A DNA stretch of 64,000 nucleotides from CAWCTD01 sp963798455 (GCA_963798455.1 CAWCTD010000003.1:1054001-1118000); one strand, 5' to 3'; shown: positions 28,921 through 37,226, numbered from the stretch's first letter. Notes: generated from the sequence alone by a model not told the origin. Program-made: numbers and translations.

Positions 28921-29307
28921 TGTTCGTAAGCCTCCGTGATCAAACGCTCGATGGTCATGATTCCCGAGCTAACGTCCTTGGGCTGTTTGCCCATGTGGAC
29001 CAGGTACCAGTCGTTGCCCCGGTGCTGGAAACAGGTCCAGTGGCTGTGGCTGCGGATTTCCTCCGACGGGCTGTACAGGAAGAAGTCGATGTGGCCGGAG
29101 CGTTGCTGCTCAATCCAGCCCTGGAAAGCCGCATACCGGGTCCGGTAGGCGCCGGTGTAGATGCCGTCCTGCCGGGTCCAGCCGCGCTCCTGCCAGTAAG
29201 GTATTTGGCGGCGCTGGACCGCAATAGCGGGGGCTTGCCCCCGCACCACCCGCGCGAGCAGCTCGCGGATGGCAGCGGGGGCAGGCCGGGTGCCGAGGTT
29301 CTCTCAC
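28917..29307 (-). CDS. E2-like Ubl-conjugating protein (system A), one frameshift
   Basis: The secure part runs from 29249: YWQERGWTRQDGIYTGAYRTRYAAFQGW, then FFLYSPSEEIRSHSHWTCFQHRGNDWYLVHM and IMTIERLITEAYEQ. This pattern (core strand with His, a single Cys in HWTCFQHRG, C-terminal helix) and its place between Ubl and JAB identify a bacterial E2/UBC-like protein. In the current frame it has no good start. A GTG at 29307 overlapping the Ubl stop (GTGA) becomes usable if one G of the GGGGG run at 29277-29281 is extra, giving MREPRHPACPAAIRELL. I prefer that start. The other possibility is a Ubl-E2 fusion split by the TGA, since both lie in one frame. The Cys is the likely thioester residue. 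Confidence 0.7.
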
Positions 29308-29543
29308 GCGCACGGCAGCAGTTCTCCGACATCGGCTTTGGTGGAAGCGAAGATCTTCTCGCCGTCGTTGACCTTGTCGTACACGGACTCGGCGGCGGCG
29401 AAGAAAGGCTCGTTCGGACCCTTGGACAGCAGGTAGTCCGGAAGGTCCAATTGGTGGAGGATGTCGCCGGCTGTGGTGCCGGGCTGGATCTCCACGTCGC
29501 GGATTTGGCCGCTTCCGGCCACAACGACTGATAGTTTTTTCAT
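29304..29543 (-). CDS. Ubiquitin-like modifier (system A)
   Basis: 79 residues from ATG 29543. The beta-grasp pattern is visible: MKKLSVVVAGSGQIRDVEI (hairpin), TTAGDILHQLDLPDYLL (helix) and DGEKIFASTKADVGELL (last strands), as in TGS/ThiS-like ubiquitin relatives. It ends LLPCA, not Gly-Gly, so either the conjugated residue is unusual or the real C-terminus is altered by an indel or maturation. It is the first of four tightly linked genes Ubl-E2-JAB-E1. A gap of 141 nt separates it from the DUF2958 gene upstream and could hold a promoter, but none is clear. Confidence 0.78.
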   Translation of the reverse strand: MKKLSVVVAGSGQIRDVEIQPGTTAGDILHQLDLPDYLLSKGPNEPFFAAAESVYDKVNDGEKIFASTKADVGELLPCA

Positions 29544-29684
29544 ACGCTTTCGAATTCTCCTTGTCGATTTCAATCTGGGAGGCTGGTCCTCTCCCCCTAC
29601 AACCATTCCAAGCGTGGCCCTGTAAGCAGCCCCGCCTTAGAAAAGAGACCAAGAAGAATTCTTGGTCTCTGTGCGGAAGCGCCG

Positions 29685-29997
29685 TCATGAATCGGGCGCG
29701 GGTACAACATCGGTGAGTCTGCCTTCGGTGAAGGTCAGGTCGCGTTCTACGGATTCCTGGAACAAGCCACGGATGGCCTCCAATTCGGACAATCGAAAGT
29801 GGCCGAATTCATCCTCGCGGCCATTGACGAACCCGAAGAACAGGTAGTCCGTGCCGTCCGGTTCGCCTTCGATCACGTACCAGTTCCAACGCGTACCGGG
29901 CAGGAAGAAGCGGGCGTAAACCATCGGGTCCCCTTCCGCTTCTTGCGAGAGCAGGGGCGGCAGACGGCTGCGCAGTTCGTCAGTCCAGCAGCGGCAT
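29685..29997 (-). CDS. DUF2958-type protein, one frameshift
   Basis: About 103 residues. From 29924 the sequence reads MVYARFFLPGTRWNWYVIEGEPDGTDYLFFGFVNG and GHFRLSELEAIRG, the DUF2958 pattern. The usual N-terminus (MPLLxDELRSRLPPLLSQEAEGDP) is found upstream starting at ATG 29997 if one base near 29978 is removed. DUF2958 proteins are small, of unknown function, and frequent on plasmids and integrative elements next to ParB and ThiF/JAB genes. That fits this neighbourhood (coiled-coil protein upstream, Ubl operon downstream). Confidence 0.72.
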
Positions 29998-29999
29998 GG

Positions 30000-30210
30000 T
30001 TATACAGCCTCGAACAGCTTCCTGGCTTGCTCGAATTTCTCAAGCTGCCGCCGCTTGGCCTTCAGCTCTTCTTCCGCCTCAGCGATCTCGGCCTTGAGCT
30101 TGTCGGCTTGTTCCAAGACCACCTCAACGGGCGTCTTCTTCTTCCACGGACGTTCGGCCTTCGGGCTTCACCGGGGCCGGTTTCGGATCGGTCGGTTTCG
30201 GTGCTGGCAT
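30000..30210 (-). CDS. Small coiled-coil protein, one frameshift
   Basis: About 69 residues after correction. ATG 30210 follows a strong ribosome site (AAGGAGGATGACA). The first part is Pro/Lys-rich (MPAPKPTDPKPAPVKPEGRT). After an extra base near 30150 it continues WKKKTPVEVVLEQADKLKAEI and on through a heptad-like charged helix to KLFEAV. Its stop lies 3 nt before the DUF2958 start, so it is probably translated with it. It overlaps the 3' end of the integrase gene in another frame. Function unknown; it could be a partner or substrate of the Ubl system. Confidence 0.55.
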
Positions 30211-31231
30211 TGTCATCCTCCTTTTTCAGTTGTTTCTGTTGGCGGTTGACCCAAGCTTCGAGCTTCCGGATGGCTTCTCGCTTTGCCGGAAGTTCGATGT
30301 GGGTATAGGTCGCGTGCACTTTCGAGCCCGCGGAATGGCCCATGAGCGCCATGCGAATTTCTTGCAGGACGCCGGCCTCCATCAGGCGCGTGTTGAAGGT
30401 GTGGCGGAGATCATGGAAGCGCACGTGGCGAATTCCCGCGTTCTTGAGCGCGGTCTTCCACGAGCGCTTGATGATGCGGACGGGCTCGCCCCGAAAAGCG
30501 ATGATGACGCCATCTGCCTGGCGGTTCTCGAGCAGGAGCTCCAACAACCGCTGGGTCAAAGGAATCTCTCGGGCTTCTCCTTCGGGGGTCTTCGAGCGCG
30601 TGACGAACAGCAGCTTGCGGGAGAAGTCGATGTCCTCCCACCGCTGGCTGGTGATTTCCCCGCGCCGCATGCCGGTATCAAGCGCGGCGATGATCATGGT
30701 GCGCAAGTGATCCCTGGCCGCACCGAGAAGCAGTTTCTCCTCGGCAACGCTGAGCACCTGGCGCCGGGTGCGCCGCTCGCGGGCCATCTTGAGACGAGCA
30801 AGCGGGTTGGCCGTAAGCAGTTGCTCGTCGACGCTCCAGTAGAAAATGTGCCGCAGCACGCTCAGGTCCCGGTTGACCGTGGCGTCCTTGATTGACTTGC
30901 AGGCCTGCCGTTGTCGCCGGAACTCCTCGGTGAGGGACTTCGTCACTCTCAGCACGGGCACCTCGGAAAAGAAGGGCAGCAGGAACTTGAGGTGGTACAG
31001 GTGATGGGGGCGGACAGAGCCGCTGGCGATGAAACGGGCGGCGAGTTCGCCGAACTTCATATCCGGATCGGCCTGAACGATTTGGAATCGTCGGTTGTTG
31101 ACTTCCTCCTTGAGCTTGGCTTCGATGGTCTCGGCCCGTCGGCGGTTCGAGGTTCCAGTGGAACTTTGGTGGCGGATGCCGTCCTCGTAAAAGTACGACC
31201 ACCAGAGGTTGCCACGCTTAAACAGGCTCAC
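30062..31231 (-). CDS. Tyrosine recombinase (integrase 1)
   Basis: 389 residues as annotated. The SAM-like N-terminal domain (TKSLTEEFRRQRQACKSIKD) is followed by the catalytic domain with Arg in ALDTGMRRGEI, His-x-x-Arg in FHDLRHTFNTRL, GHSAG, and the nucleophile Tyr in ATYTHIE. It is the phage-type, AP2-like N-terminus absent. The last ~50 residues are basic and low-complexity and overlap a small downstream gene, so the natural end may be nearer 30210 if an indel lies there. It is preceded by an excisionase-like gene, the usual int-xis pair, and faces the Ubl operon A. Confidence 0.88.
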   Translation of the reverse strand: MSLFKRGNLWWSYFYEDGIRHQSSTGTSNRRRAETIEAKLKEEVNNRRFQIVQADPDMKFGELAARFIASGSVRPHHLYHLKFLLPFFSEVPVLRVTKSLTEEFRRQRQACKSIKDATVNRDLSVLRHIFYWSVDEQLLTANPLARLKMARERRTRRQVLSVAEEKLLLGAARDHLRTMIIAALDTGMRRGEITSQRWEDIDFSRKLLFVTRSKTPEGEAREIPLTQRLLELLLENRQADGVIIAFRGEPVRIIKRSWKTALKNAGIRHVRFHDLRHTFNTRLMEAGVLQEIRMALMGHSAGSKVHATYTHIELPAKREAIRKLEAWVNRQQKQLKKEDDNASTETDRSETGPGEARRPNVRGRRRRPLRWSWNKPTSSRPRSLRRKKS

Positions 31232-31238
31232 GGTGTCG

Positions 31239-31583
31239 CTATCCTCCTTGTTGTTGGCGTTCGATCCAGCGAATGACCTGGTCGCGATAGAAAACCAGGC
31301 GGCCGCTGGCCTTGAACCGGAAGTGCGGCAGCCCTCTGGGAAGGAGGGTCTGTCTTACGGTCCAGGGCGAGCAGCCGATGAGCTTCGCCACCTGACGGAT
31401 GGACAGCGGCTCGCCCAGCGACGGGCGAGAAGGCGGCAGAAATGGCCTTTCCTGCCCCGCAAGCGGGCCAGGAGGGGGCGGGCAATGCCGCGGGCAGTGC
31501 TGCCCTAGGGAAACGGCCCGCAAGCCTCGGAAAACGGCGGCTTTCGGCGCGCGGCTGATCCCCGACTCCTTATGAACGGCCAT
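31239..31583 (-). CDS. Excisionase-like helix-turn-helix protein
   Basis: 114 residues. The C-terminal 60 residues are a winged helix/MerR-like excisionase domain: LSIRQVAKLIGCSPWTVRQTLLPRGLPHFRFKASGRLVFYRDQVIRWIE. The N-terminal half is Pro/Arg-rich and low-complexity, so a start further in (for example near 31430) is possible. It lies 7 nt upstream of the integrase and overlaps the zinc-ribbon gene by 14 nt. Such proteins direct excision or regulate the int gene. Confidence 0.75.
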   Translation of the reverse strand: MAVHKESGISRAPKAAVFRGLRAVSLGQHCPRHCPPPPGPLAGQERPFLPPSRPSLGEPLSIRQVAKLIGCSPWTVRQTLLPRGLPHFRFKASGRLVFYRDQVIRWIERQQQGG

Positions 31584-32001
31584 CCCTATTCCTCCTTGGC
31601 CGCCGCCGAATCAGCCTGCGAACTCCACTGCGGACAACTCCAGGGATTTGCATGTAAATCCACCAGAACAATGCCAACAGCAGCACGGCGATCATCAACT
31701 GGAACTGCACCTGCTGGTTGTCGGCAACCTGGTCGAGTAGGCCAACGAGCAGCAGCAAGGACAGAAGCAACAGGAACACTCCGGGAGTCCGGGCCAGCAA
31801 GAAGAACAGAACGGAGAGCCAGAAGGATGGACGAGGCTGGGGGGTGCTCAAGTCGCGCGAGCCACACTCCGAGCAGACCTCAGCCGTCCTGGGATTAGCA
31901 TGGCGGGCAGGACAGAGCTTCAAATTGTAGCTGCGACCGCAAGAGTTGCAGAACAACGGCTGGCCCGGCGTTAGACGACGGCAGTTAGTGCAATAGCGCA
32001 T
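31570..32001 (-). CDS. Double zinc-ribbon membrane protein
   Basis: 143 residues from ATG 32001 (MRYCTNCRRL). Two zinc ribbons are visible, CTNC ... CNSC in the first 25 residues, and C..H...C-x-x-C (LCPARHANPRTAEVCSECG). Two hydrophobic segments follow (SVLFFLLARTPGVFLLLLSLLLLVGLL; FQLMIAVLLLALFWWIYM) and an Arg-rich tail. It is probably an inner-membrane protein with a cytosolic zinc domain. No function is known. It is packed between the replication-relaxation gene and xis, so it belongs to the integrative element. Confidence 0.68.
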   Translation of the reverse strand: MRYCTNCRRLTPGQPLFCNSCGRSYNLKLCPARHANPRTAEVCSECGSRDLSTPQPRPSFWLSVLFFLLARTPGVFLLLLSLLLLVGLLDQVADNQQVQFQLMIAVLLLALFWWIYMQIPGVVRSGVRRLIRRRPRRNRDGRS

Positions 32002-32008
32002 GAAAACC

Positions 32009-32788
32009 TCATAAGAGTGCCTGCCGCTGGTCACCCGAAGGCCGAAGCCAAACCGGAGCCCAGAAGCCGTGGCGATGAATTGAATCGAAACTCGCCAAGT
32101 AGAAGATTTTGTCCGTCTGGCGAGCAATGACACGTCGGATGTTTCCCAGTCGCCTATCAGACTTGGCGATGACAAGAACTCGGAACTGGGGCCGCGAGAA
32201 CAACCTGGAGAATTCACCCGAGAGCGCCAAGTAGAGGTAAGAACCCGTCTTCTGCTCCCAGGCCCGTGAGGTCTCAGTTCCACGGTCAATCTCCAGGAAC
32301 GTGGCGCGCGAGCCAACTGGCGTCCCAAGCTCGAAGTAGCCGTCAGGCACCAACGGAACCGACTCTGAGAGCGGCTCGTAGAAGTTTCGCCAGCACAGAT
32401 ATCGAATGTCGGGAATTGGAATGGGTCGGTACTTTATCGTGAGATACACCCCGTTGATGGCAGCCTGATGCTCCACGAACAGGTCTCCAACCAACAACTG
32501 CCCCTGTTTGCGCTGTAGCCCGCGATGCTCGATATTGAGCAGAGCGGCTCCCTTGGGAGACAGAGTGTATATGGCTTTCCTTCCCGCTCCCACCGAGCCG
32601 ACAAAGAAACGGTTGAGCAAGCCGGCGCGGGTTAGGGCAAGCAGCCGGGCGTTGGCTCGCGTGGTGGAGCCGAATCGCGCCACCACCTTGGCCTGCTCCC
32701 GGTCCGCTATGCGCATCACGCCGAGCTCGCCTAGCAGGTACCGGTCGCGCCGTTGCAGCACGAGTCCCCGTCTGCTATTCCCAGCCAT
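32009..32788 (-). CDS. Replication-relaxation family protein
   Basis: 259 residues from ATG 32788 (MAGNSRRGLVLQRRDRYLL); the frame is open to 32848. The N-terminal winged-helix (LQRRDRYLLGELGVMRIADREQ, RLLALTRAGLLNRFFVG, YTLSPKGAALL) and the C-terminal alpha/beta domain with FLEIDRGTET match the replication-relaxation proteins of conjugative and mobilisable elements. These are thought to help nick or prepare element DNA. Its start overlaps the end of the VirD4/TraD-like gene by 14 nt, so the two are translationally coupled. Confidence 0.8.
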   Translation of the reverse strand: MAGNSRRGLVLQRRDRYLLGELGVMRIADREQAKVVARFGSTTRANARLLALTRAGLLNRFFVGSVGAGRKAIYTLSPKGAALLNIEHRGLQRKQGQLLVGDLFVEHQAAINGVYLTIKYRPIPIPDIRYLCWRNFYEPLSESVPLVPDGYFELGTPVGSRATFLEIDRGTETSRAWEQKTGSYLYLALSGEFSRLFSRPQFRVLVIAKSDRRLGNIRRVIARQTDKIFYLASFDSIHRHGFWAPVWLRPSGDQRQALL

Positions 32789-34154
32789 GCAGCACCTCGC
32801 TACTTCCACGCATGGCCTGTTGGTGGCGCGTACGGATCTCAGCCTCAATCTCGGCTCGACGCCTGGCCCATTTAGCCCGGCTGCGGTTATACAGGTCTGT
32901 GTAATCTCCCGTGGGTTCGCTCATCCTTGGCACAACCCCGTGCTGCCAACGGCGGTGGCCGCATTTCGCCACGAAGTGCCGCTGTGGAAGGTTCTTCAAT
33001 ACTTCGCTCAGGGCCCTGCCCCCGTCGAGTGCGGCTGCGATCTTGTCCGCATCGCCGCTCGAAAGACGGAAGAAGACGTGACTCCCGACCGCAAGGAGTG
33101 CTGCCCGGACCGTGGCGGGGAACTGATCCAAAAATTGATTCGCGGTAATGACCGAAATACCGAACTTCCTGGCCTCTGCAAGGAGCGTCTCAAGCGCACT
33201 GTCCGACGAAACGAAATTCTGCACTTCGTCGATATAAAAGGTCACGAGGGCGCGGCTGCGGCGGGCGAACAGTGCGTTCTTCAGCTTGGTTAGGAATAGG
33301 CTGCCGAAAGTAGTGGCGTGCTCGCCCAAGCGGCCCTTGTCCGAGAGCACGAGAACCCACCGGCCTTCATCCATAGCCTTCACAAGGGAGAATGTTGACC
33401 GGCGCTGCCCGAAAATGTCACGGAAGCTGGGATCAGCGGTAAAGGCCGAAATCTTGTTCAAGACAGGGTCGCGGTACATAGCTTGCTGGTTCTCACTCGC
33501 CCTGTCGTAGCGAGTCTCGAAATATGCCCGGATCTCCAAGTTCGTGCACCGCTTCAGGCAAATCGCCCGGAATGCGGAGTTCGTCAGTAGTGGATTAAGT
33601 TCGAGCAGCGTGAGGTCGTTATCTCCCAGGAGGTACAGCGAATTTCGCAGGAGTTCCTCGGTGCGTGCTCCGAACGCTTCCAGGTGCCACCGCTGCTTAA
33701 GAACTTGGGCAAACTCGGCGATTTGCACGAAGCTCTGGCTCTCGGCTCCCCTTTCGAGGATATTCAAGCCAACCGCGCACTCCCGATCGGCCGGGTCAAC
33801 GATGATCAGATTCTCACTCAAGTCCCTGCGCAGCCTTCGCTCCTCAGTGGCAAATAAGCGAAGCAGTGCATCAACGCCGTCGCGATGATTCTCAAACCAG
33901 ACCAGCCCACGCCGGGCTTCCACATCCTGGTGCGCGTACCGACGCATCGCCGTCGACTTGCCACTGCCAGTGATTCCGAAAGTCACGACGTGCTCAGCTC
34001 GATTGCCCTGTGGGACCGTCACGTGCGTCCCGGTCACCTGTCCGTCAATGACAAGGAAGCCAAGGTCCAGGCCAACATGGCGCTCCGACGCACCACCACG
34101 GTGAGTCAGTCGGTTCCATCCGTTCGCGAAAAGTTCTTCAATTAGGCGACTCAT
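32775..34154 (-). CDS. VirD4/TraD-like coupling ATPase
   Basis: 459 residues. Walker A is GITGSGKST (60-68), Walker B VTFYIDEVQNFV near 315, and the C-terminal motif is ISVITANQFLDQFP (sensor/glutamine). This is the FtsK-HerA-type ATPase fold of coupling proteins that bring DNA to a type IV secretion channel. No N-terminal membrane segment is apparent, so it is a soluble TraD-like or ICE type. No relaxase or other T4SS genes are in the island, suggesting a mobilisable element that borrows a channel, or a relic. Coupled to the downstream replication-relaxation gene. Confidence 0.78.
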   Translation of the reverse strand: MSRLIEELFANGWNRLTHRGGASERHVGLDLGFLVIDGQVTGTHVTVPQGNRAEHVVTFGITGSGKSTAMRRYAHQDVEARRGLVWFENHRDGVDALLRLFATEERRLRRDLSENLIIVDPADRECAVGLNILERGAESQSFVQIAEFAQVLKQRWHLEAFGARTEELLRNSLYLLGDNDLTLLELNPLLTNSAFRAICLKRCTNLEIRAYFETRYDRASENQQAMYRDPVLNKISAFTADPSFRDIFGQRRSTFSLVKAMDEGRWVLVLSDKGRLGEHATTFGSLFLTKLKNALFARRSRALVTFYIDEVQNFVSSDSALETLLAEARKFGISVITANQFLDQFPATVRAALLAVGSHVFFRLSSGDADKIAAALDGGRALSEVLKNLPQRHFVAKCGHRRWQHGVVPRMSEPTGDYTDLYNRSRAKWARRRAEIEAEIRTRHQQAMRGSSEVLHGWE

Positions 34155-34349
34155 GTCAATCGGCTACGTTTACGACTCTGAAATCACGCTCTTCGAGATT
34201 CTCTTGGCCTCCCTGTGTGTATATCGCGCCAGCTCCCGAAAACGTCTACTAAGTTGACTACACCCCGATTGTCCGCACTATCACAGGGTTAGTCTAGAGA
34301 CGCTTGAGCGTTTCAGGTATTTATGGAATTATTCGCGGAGCACTACAGT

Positions 34350-34577
34350 CTAGGAATTCTGAGCAGCCATAAGGCGCTCTTCGAGGGTGGGCCAGTGGAT
34401 ATAGATCGTGCCGTACACTTTGATTGCCGGTATCTTGTCCTCATCAATTAAGCGACGGACGGCACTCGGGTGCTTCCCAAGGCGAGCCGCTGTCTGTTTG
34501 ACAGCTAAATATTCACGGCTCCGCTCATCTGGTGACAATCGCAGGAAATGTGTCAGTAGATCAGCGCGTGTCTTCAT
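34350..34577 (-). CDS. Excisionase-type DNA-binding protein
   Basis: 75 residues from ATG 34577 (MKTRADLL). The core AVKQTAARLGKHPSAVRRLIDEDKIPAIKVYGTIYIHWPTLEERLM is a MerR/Xis winged helix. Possible role in excision or regulation of the neighbouring operon. It stands alone upstream of the coupling ATPase gene across a 195-nt gap that is AT-rich and probably contains that operon's promoter. Confidence 0.7.
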   Translation of the reverse strand: MKTRADLLTHFLRLSPDERSREYLAVKQTAARLGKHPSAVRRLIDEDKIPAIKVYGTIYIHWPTLEERLMAAQNS

Positions 34578-34650
34578 TGTGAGGACTCCACATCCGAACA
34601 TAACCGTTCGAAAGGCAAACTAAAATGCTTGACAACCTTCACAGCAAGTA

Positions 34651-35397
34651 CTAACATGACTGGTACCTGTGGCCTGTTAAACGTGCCCAACCATCCCGCG
34701 ACCAACGTACCTCAGCTAATGTATAGTTTCCCAGAGGGAACCGAACGATAACGTCTCCGTTGTCTAGCACGGTGGCTGGACAGAAGACCATAGGTGTCAC
34801 CGGAACTGGTAGGGTCGATTCGCGGCGAAGTGCTTCCTGATAACTTGGTTCGTCAGCCAGGGCGCGCCTGAGGGCAGCCACGAGGCGTGCGTAGACCAGA
34901 CGGAATTTCAAGGCCGCCCCGGCGTGAAGATTGTGGCTAGCGTGCTCCGGTTTTGGATCGTGTTGGGCGCGCTCGGTGATGTTGGGCTTAGCCTCGGCGA
35001 TCATATTCCTCGCTCGTACCATGCGTACTTGGCCGTCAGGGGCAAACGCACGGACAACAAGGTCGAACACGTCTGGCAGCGGGATTGGTGGACTGGATCT
35101 CTCGTGTGGGCCGTCTGCAAGATCCGCCAGGGCGGATTCGCGCTTATTCAGTTGCCAGACATAGGCCTGATTGCCACTCTCGTCAAGGGACACGTTGTCG
35201 ACACGGCGGGAGCCGAACTTCTGGAGCCTCCAGTAGAGAGCGTCAGACTTGCCCTCTGAGGCCATGCGATCGAAGAAAGCGACTTGTTCTGCAAGCCGGC
35301 GACACTCCTTCGTGCAATACTCTTTGGGCCTTCCACGACCACAATACGGGGGAAGTGGGTTCAGGCAACCGGTACGGCGACATGATGTTCGTGACAT
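34651..35397 (-). CDS. Zinc-finger protein of unknown function
   Basis: 248 residues from ATG 35397 (MSRTSCRRTGCLNP). The first 35 residues form a Cys cluster (CRRTGCLNPLPPYCGRGRPKEYC..EC), a probable zinc finger like the CGRGRP-type finger at the start of some plasmid proteins. The remainder shows a helical region (ALYWRLQKFGSRRVDN) and a beta region (VIVRFPLGNYTLAEVRWSRDGWARLTGHRY) without recognisable catalytic residues. It is a single gene in the mobilisation part of the island, unlike any family I know. Confidence 0.6.
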   Translation of the reverse strand: MSRTSCRRTGCLNPLPPYCGRGRPKEYCTKECRRLAEQVAFFDRMASEGKSDALYWRLQKFGSRRVDNVSLDESGNQAYVWQLNKRESALADLADGPHERSSPPIPLPDVFDLVVRAFAPDGQVRMVRARNMIAEAKPNITERAQHDPKPEHASHNLHAGAALKFRLVYARLVAALRRALADEPSYQEALRRESTLPVPVTPMVFCPATVLDNGDVIVRFPLGNYTLAEVRWSRDGWARLTGHRYQSC

Positions 35398-35670
35398 AGC
35401 TCTCCTCAACAGCACCTGCGGTCGCGTACGCAAACGAGAGGAAAACAGGAGTGGGAGTTCAGACCCATCCTGGCTCATCCCTGTCAGGGACGGGGACCCG
35501 CCAGGGGGGATCTAGATCCGGAATTCCTGTGCTTCCGAGTCGAATGCCGCAACTTGCGATTGCGACGGGGTCTCCCCCACCCCAATCATGCCACGGGGTA
35601 GGTGGAATAGCACAACGTCCTAATCAAAAGTGGAGGGACAATGTGCCGTGCAGTTCAGGCCCGAATTGGA
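35398..35670. other. Intergenic region, no gene seen
   Basis: 273 nt between the zinc-finger gene start and the end of the dam-like gene. It contains short GC-rich inverted segments (around CCTGTCAGGGACGGGGACC and GGATCTAGATCCGG near 35500-35515) but no frame with family resemblance. A promoter for the leftward zinc-finger gene is likely here. Confidence 0.4.
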
Positions 35671-36477
35671 TCACCGTCGGAGATGGTGACCTCGGGCCTT
35701 TTCTTGTCGGCTCCAATCCGCGCGGAAGTTCGTGATCAACAGCTCCCCATACCGCTTACCTACCTTGCGCTGGGCTGTATAGGCGACTTCCGTTCGCTTG
35801 ATTCGCCAATGTCGGAAGAGCCTGCGCACTTCGTAATGATCGTCCAGCGACAGAATGAATCGCCCTTTGAGTTGGTGCAGCCGCCGCTCCAGGTCAGTGA
35901 AATCTTGGCGTGTAAAATTGTGCTTATACAGTTTCCGCTGCCAATATGGTGGATCTAAGACGAACAACGATTGCGGCCGATCGTACTTATTCAGGACTTG
36001 CTCATAAGGCAAGCATTCGAGCTGCACGCCCTGCAGCCGTTGATGGGCCGCCTCAATGATTTCAGGAATGCGCTCGGGGCGGTAATTCGGACGCTGAATG
36101 ACGCCATAGTGGTAGTGCTGCCGGACGACCAATCCCCCGAACGAGTTTTTCAAGAGATAGATCCACCGGCCTGCTCTCTGGATGTCGGTCAGCGTCTCGG
36201 GTTTCGTGGCCGAGAGCAGCTCGTGTAGCCTGCGGCTGGCCGGACAGAATCGCAGGTAGCGGATTAGCTCCTGGTGGTGCCACTGGCAGACCCGGAAGAA
36301 ATTTACGATCTCGAAGTCCAGATCGTTGAGTACCTCGACTTCTGAAGGCTCTTTGTGAAAGAACACCTGGGCGCCCCCGGCAAAGGGCTCCACATACGTG
36401 GTGTGTTTCGGAAACAAGGCGATGATCTGACGGGCTAGGCGGTTCTTGCCCCCGATATAGGAGAGGGGTCCAATCAT
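35671..36477 (-). CDS. D12-class N6-adenine DNA methyltransferase (Dam-like)
   Basis: 268 residues. The gamma/D12-type order is clear: GGKNRLARQIIALFPK at the N-terminus, SAM motif YVEPFAGGAQVF (28-39), and catalytic DPPYWQRK (175-182). It methylates adenine at a short, unknown site. Its start ATG overlaps the stop of the preceding gene (ATGA), so it is in one operon with two unknown genes and an XRE regulator. No endonuclease is identifiable in the group, so either an orphan protective methylase or a restriction system with a novel nuclease. Confidence 0.88.
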   Translation of the reverse strand: MIGPLSYIGGKNRLARQIIALFPKHTTYVEPFAGGAQVFFHKEPSEVEVLNDLDFEIVNFFRVCQWHHQELIRYLRFCPASRRLHELLSATKPETLTDIQRAGRWIYLLKNSFGGLVVRQHYHYGVIQRPNYRPERIPEIIEAAHQRLQGVQLECLPYEQVLNKYDRPQSLFVLDPPYWQRKLYKHNFTRQDFTDLERRLHQLKGRFILSLDDHYEVRRLFRHWRIKRTEVAYTAQRKVGKRYGELLITNFRADWSRQEKARGHHLRR

Positions 36478-36947
36478 CGGGGCGTGTCGTTAAGAGTGAA
36501 CAGCCGCTCGATCACCTCGTACAGCCCCAGCGCGACTGCGTCCTGGACCCAGTGGTTTCCACGGGAGGCCAGAATCGGCCAGATTGTGCTTACAACCTCC
36601 CGCAGTTCCTTTCTGGACCTGACCGGAGGAATGCCGAAGGCGCCAAACAGCACTTGCTTGTCAACCGCCCAAAACGGGATGCCTTGGGCCCGCAGGACCT
36701 GCTCCACAGCCCGGCCAAGCTGCGCGCGTCGCAATTCGCTGTTCTGCGGGTTTTGCTCCAGTGCCGCGGCGTTGAAGTGAAAGCATGCTATTAGCCAATT
36801 GACGAAAGCGACTGCACTTGGTTCAGCCTTCCCCGCAAGGGAGGACAGCTGCCGCACCTGAGTGTAGTCCAGGCGGCTTCCAACAAACACCGCCGTCGCG
36901 ACGGCCCGTCGCTCCACCTTGAACGCCGCCAGACCATATTCACCCAT
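36474..36947 (-). CDS. Hypothetical protein in methylase cassette
   Basis: 157 residues from ATG 36947 (MGEYGLAAFKVERRAVATAVFVGSRLDY). The first part is a beta-hairpin-rich stretch ending in RLDYTQVRQLSSLAGKAE, then a helical middle (AFVNWLIACFHFNAAALEQNP) and QVLRAQGIPFWAVDKQVLFGAFGIPPVRSRKELREVV. This resembles no family I know; the PVRSRKELREV segment and WAVDKQ suggest a nucleic-acid-related protein, perhaps RuvC-like. Tightly coupled to the dam-like gene. Confidence 0.6.
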   Translation of the reverse strand: MGEYGLAAFKVERRAVATAVFVGSRLDYTQVRQLSSLAGKAEPSAVAFVNWLIACFHFNAAALEQNPQNSELRRAQLGRAVEQVLRAQGIPFWAVDKQVLFGAFGIPPVRSRKELREVVSTIWPILASRGNHWVQDAVALGLYEVIERLFTLNDTPR

Positions 36948-37206
36948 GCCTCCTCCTTTGCGCGAGTCGCTCCAATTCGCCCAAAAACCGCGATGCCGGG
37001 CTGCCATCGTTGGATGGCGAACAGACTGCCCGCCGGTAGGCTTGAAGGATAATTTCCTGGGGGTGCTGGTCGACCAGCAGCACATAACGCCGAACTCCCC
37101 CAGCATCGTCCAACTTCCTGGCAAGCTGCAGCGCAAAGACCTCGCGCACGGACTTCGGGCGAAAGACGTTAGCTTGCCGGGCCAGTTGATCGAGGATCTG
37201 TGACAT
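36940..37206 (-). CDS. Small hypothetical protein in methylase cassette
   Basis: 88 residues (MSQILDQLARQANVFRPKSVREVFALQLARKLDDAGGVRRYVLLVD...). It is mixed alpha/beta, with a strand RRYVLLVDQHP and a following helix EIILQAYRRAV. Its end overlaps the next gene by 8 nt and it lies 20 nt after the XRE gene. Function unknown. The overlaps show that the cassette XRE - 88 aa - 157 aa - methylase is one transcription unit. Confidence 0.55.
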   Translation of the reverse strand: MSQILDQLARQANVFRPKSVREVFALQLARKLDDAGGVRRYVLLVDQHPQEIILQAYRRAVCSPSNDGSPASRFLGELERLAQRRRHG

Positions 37207-37226
37207 GTCGGACTGGGCCGTGAATC

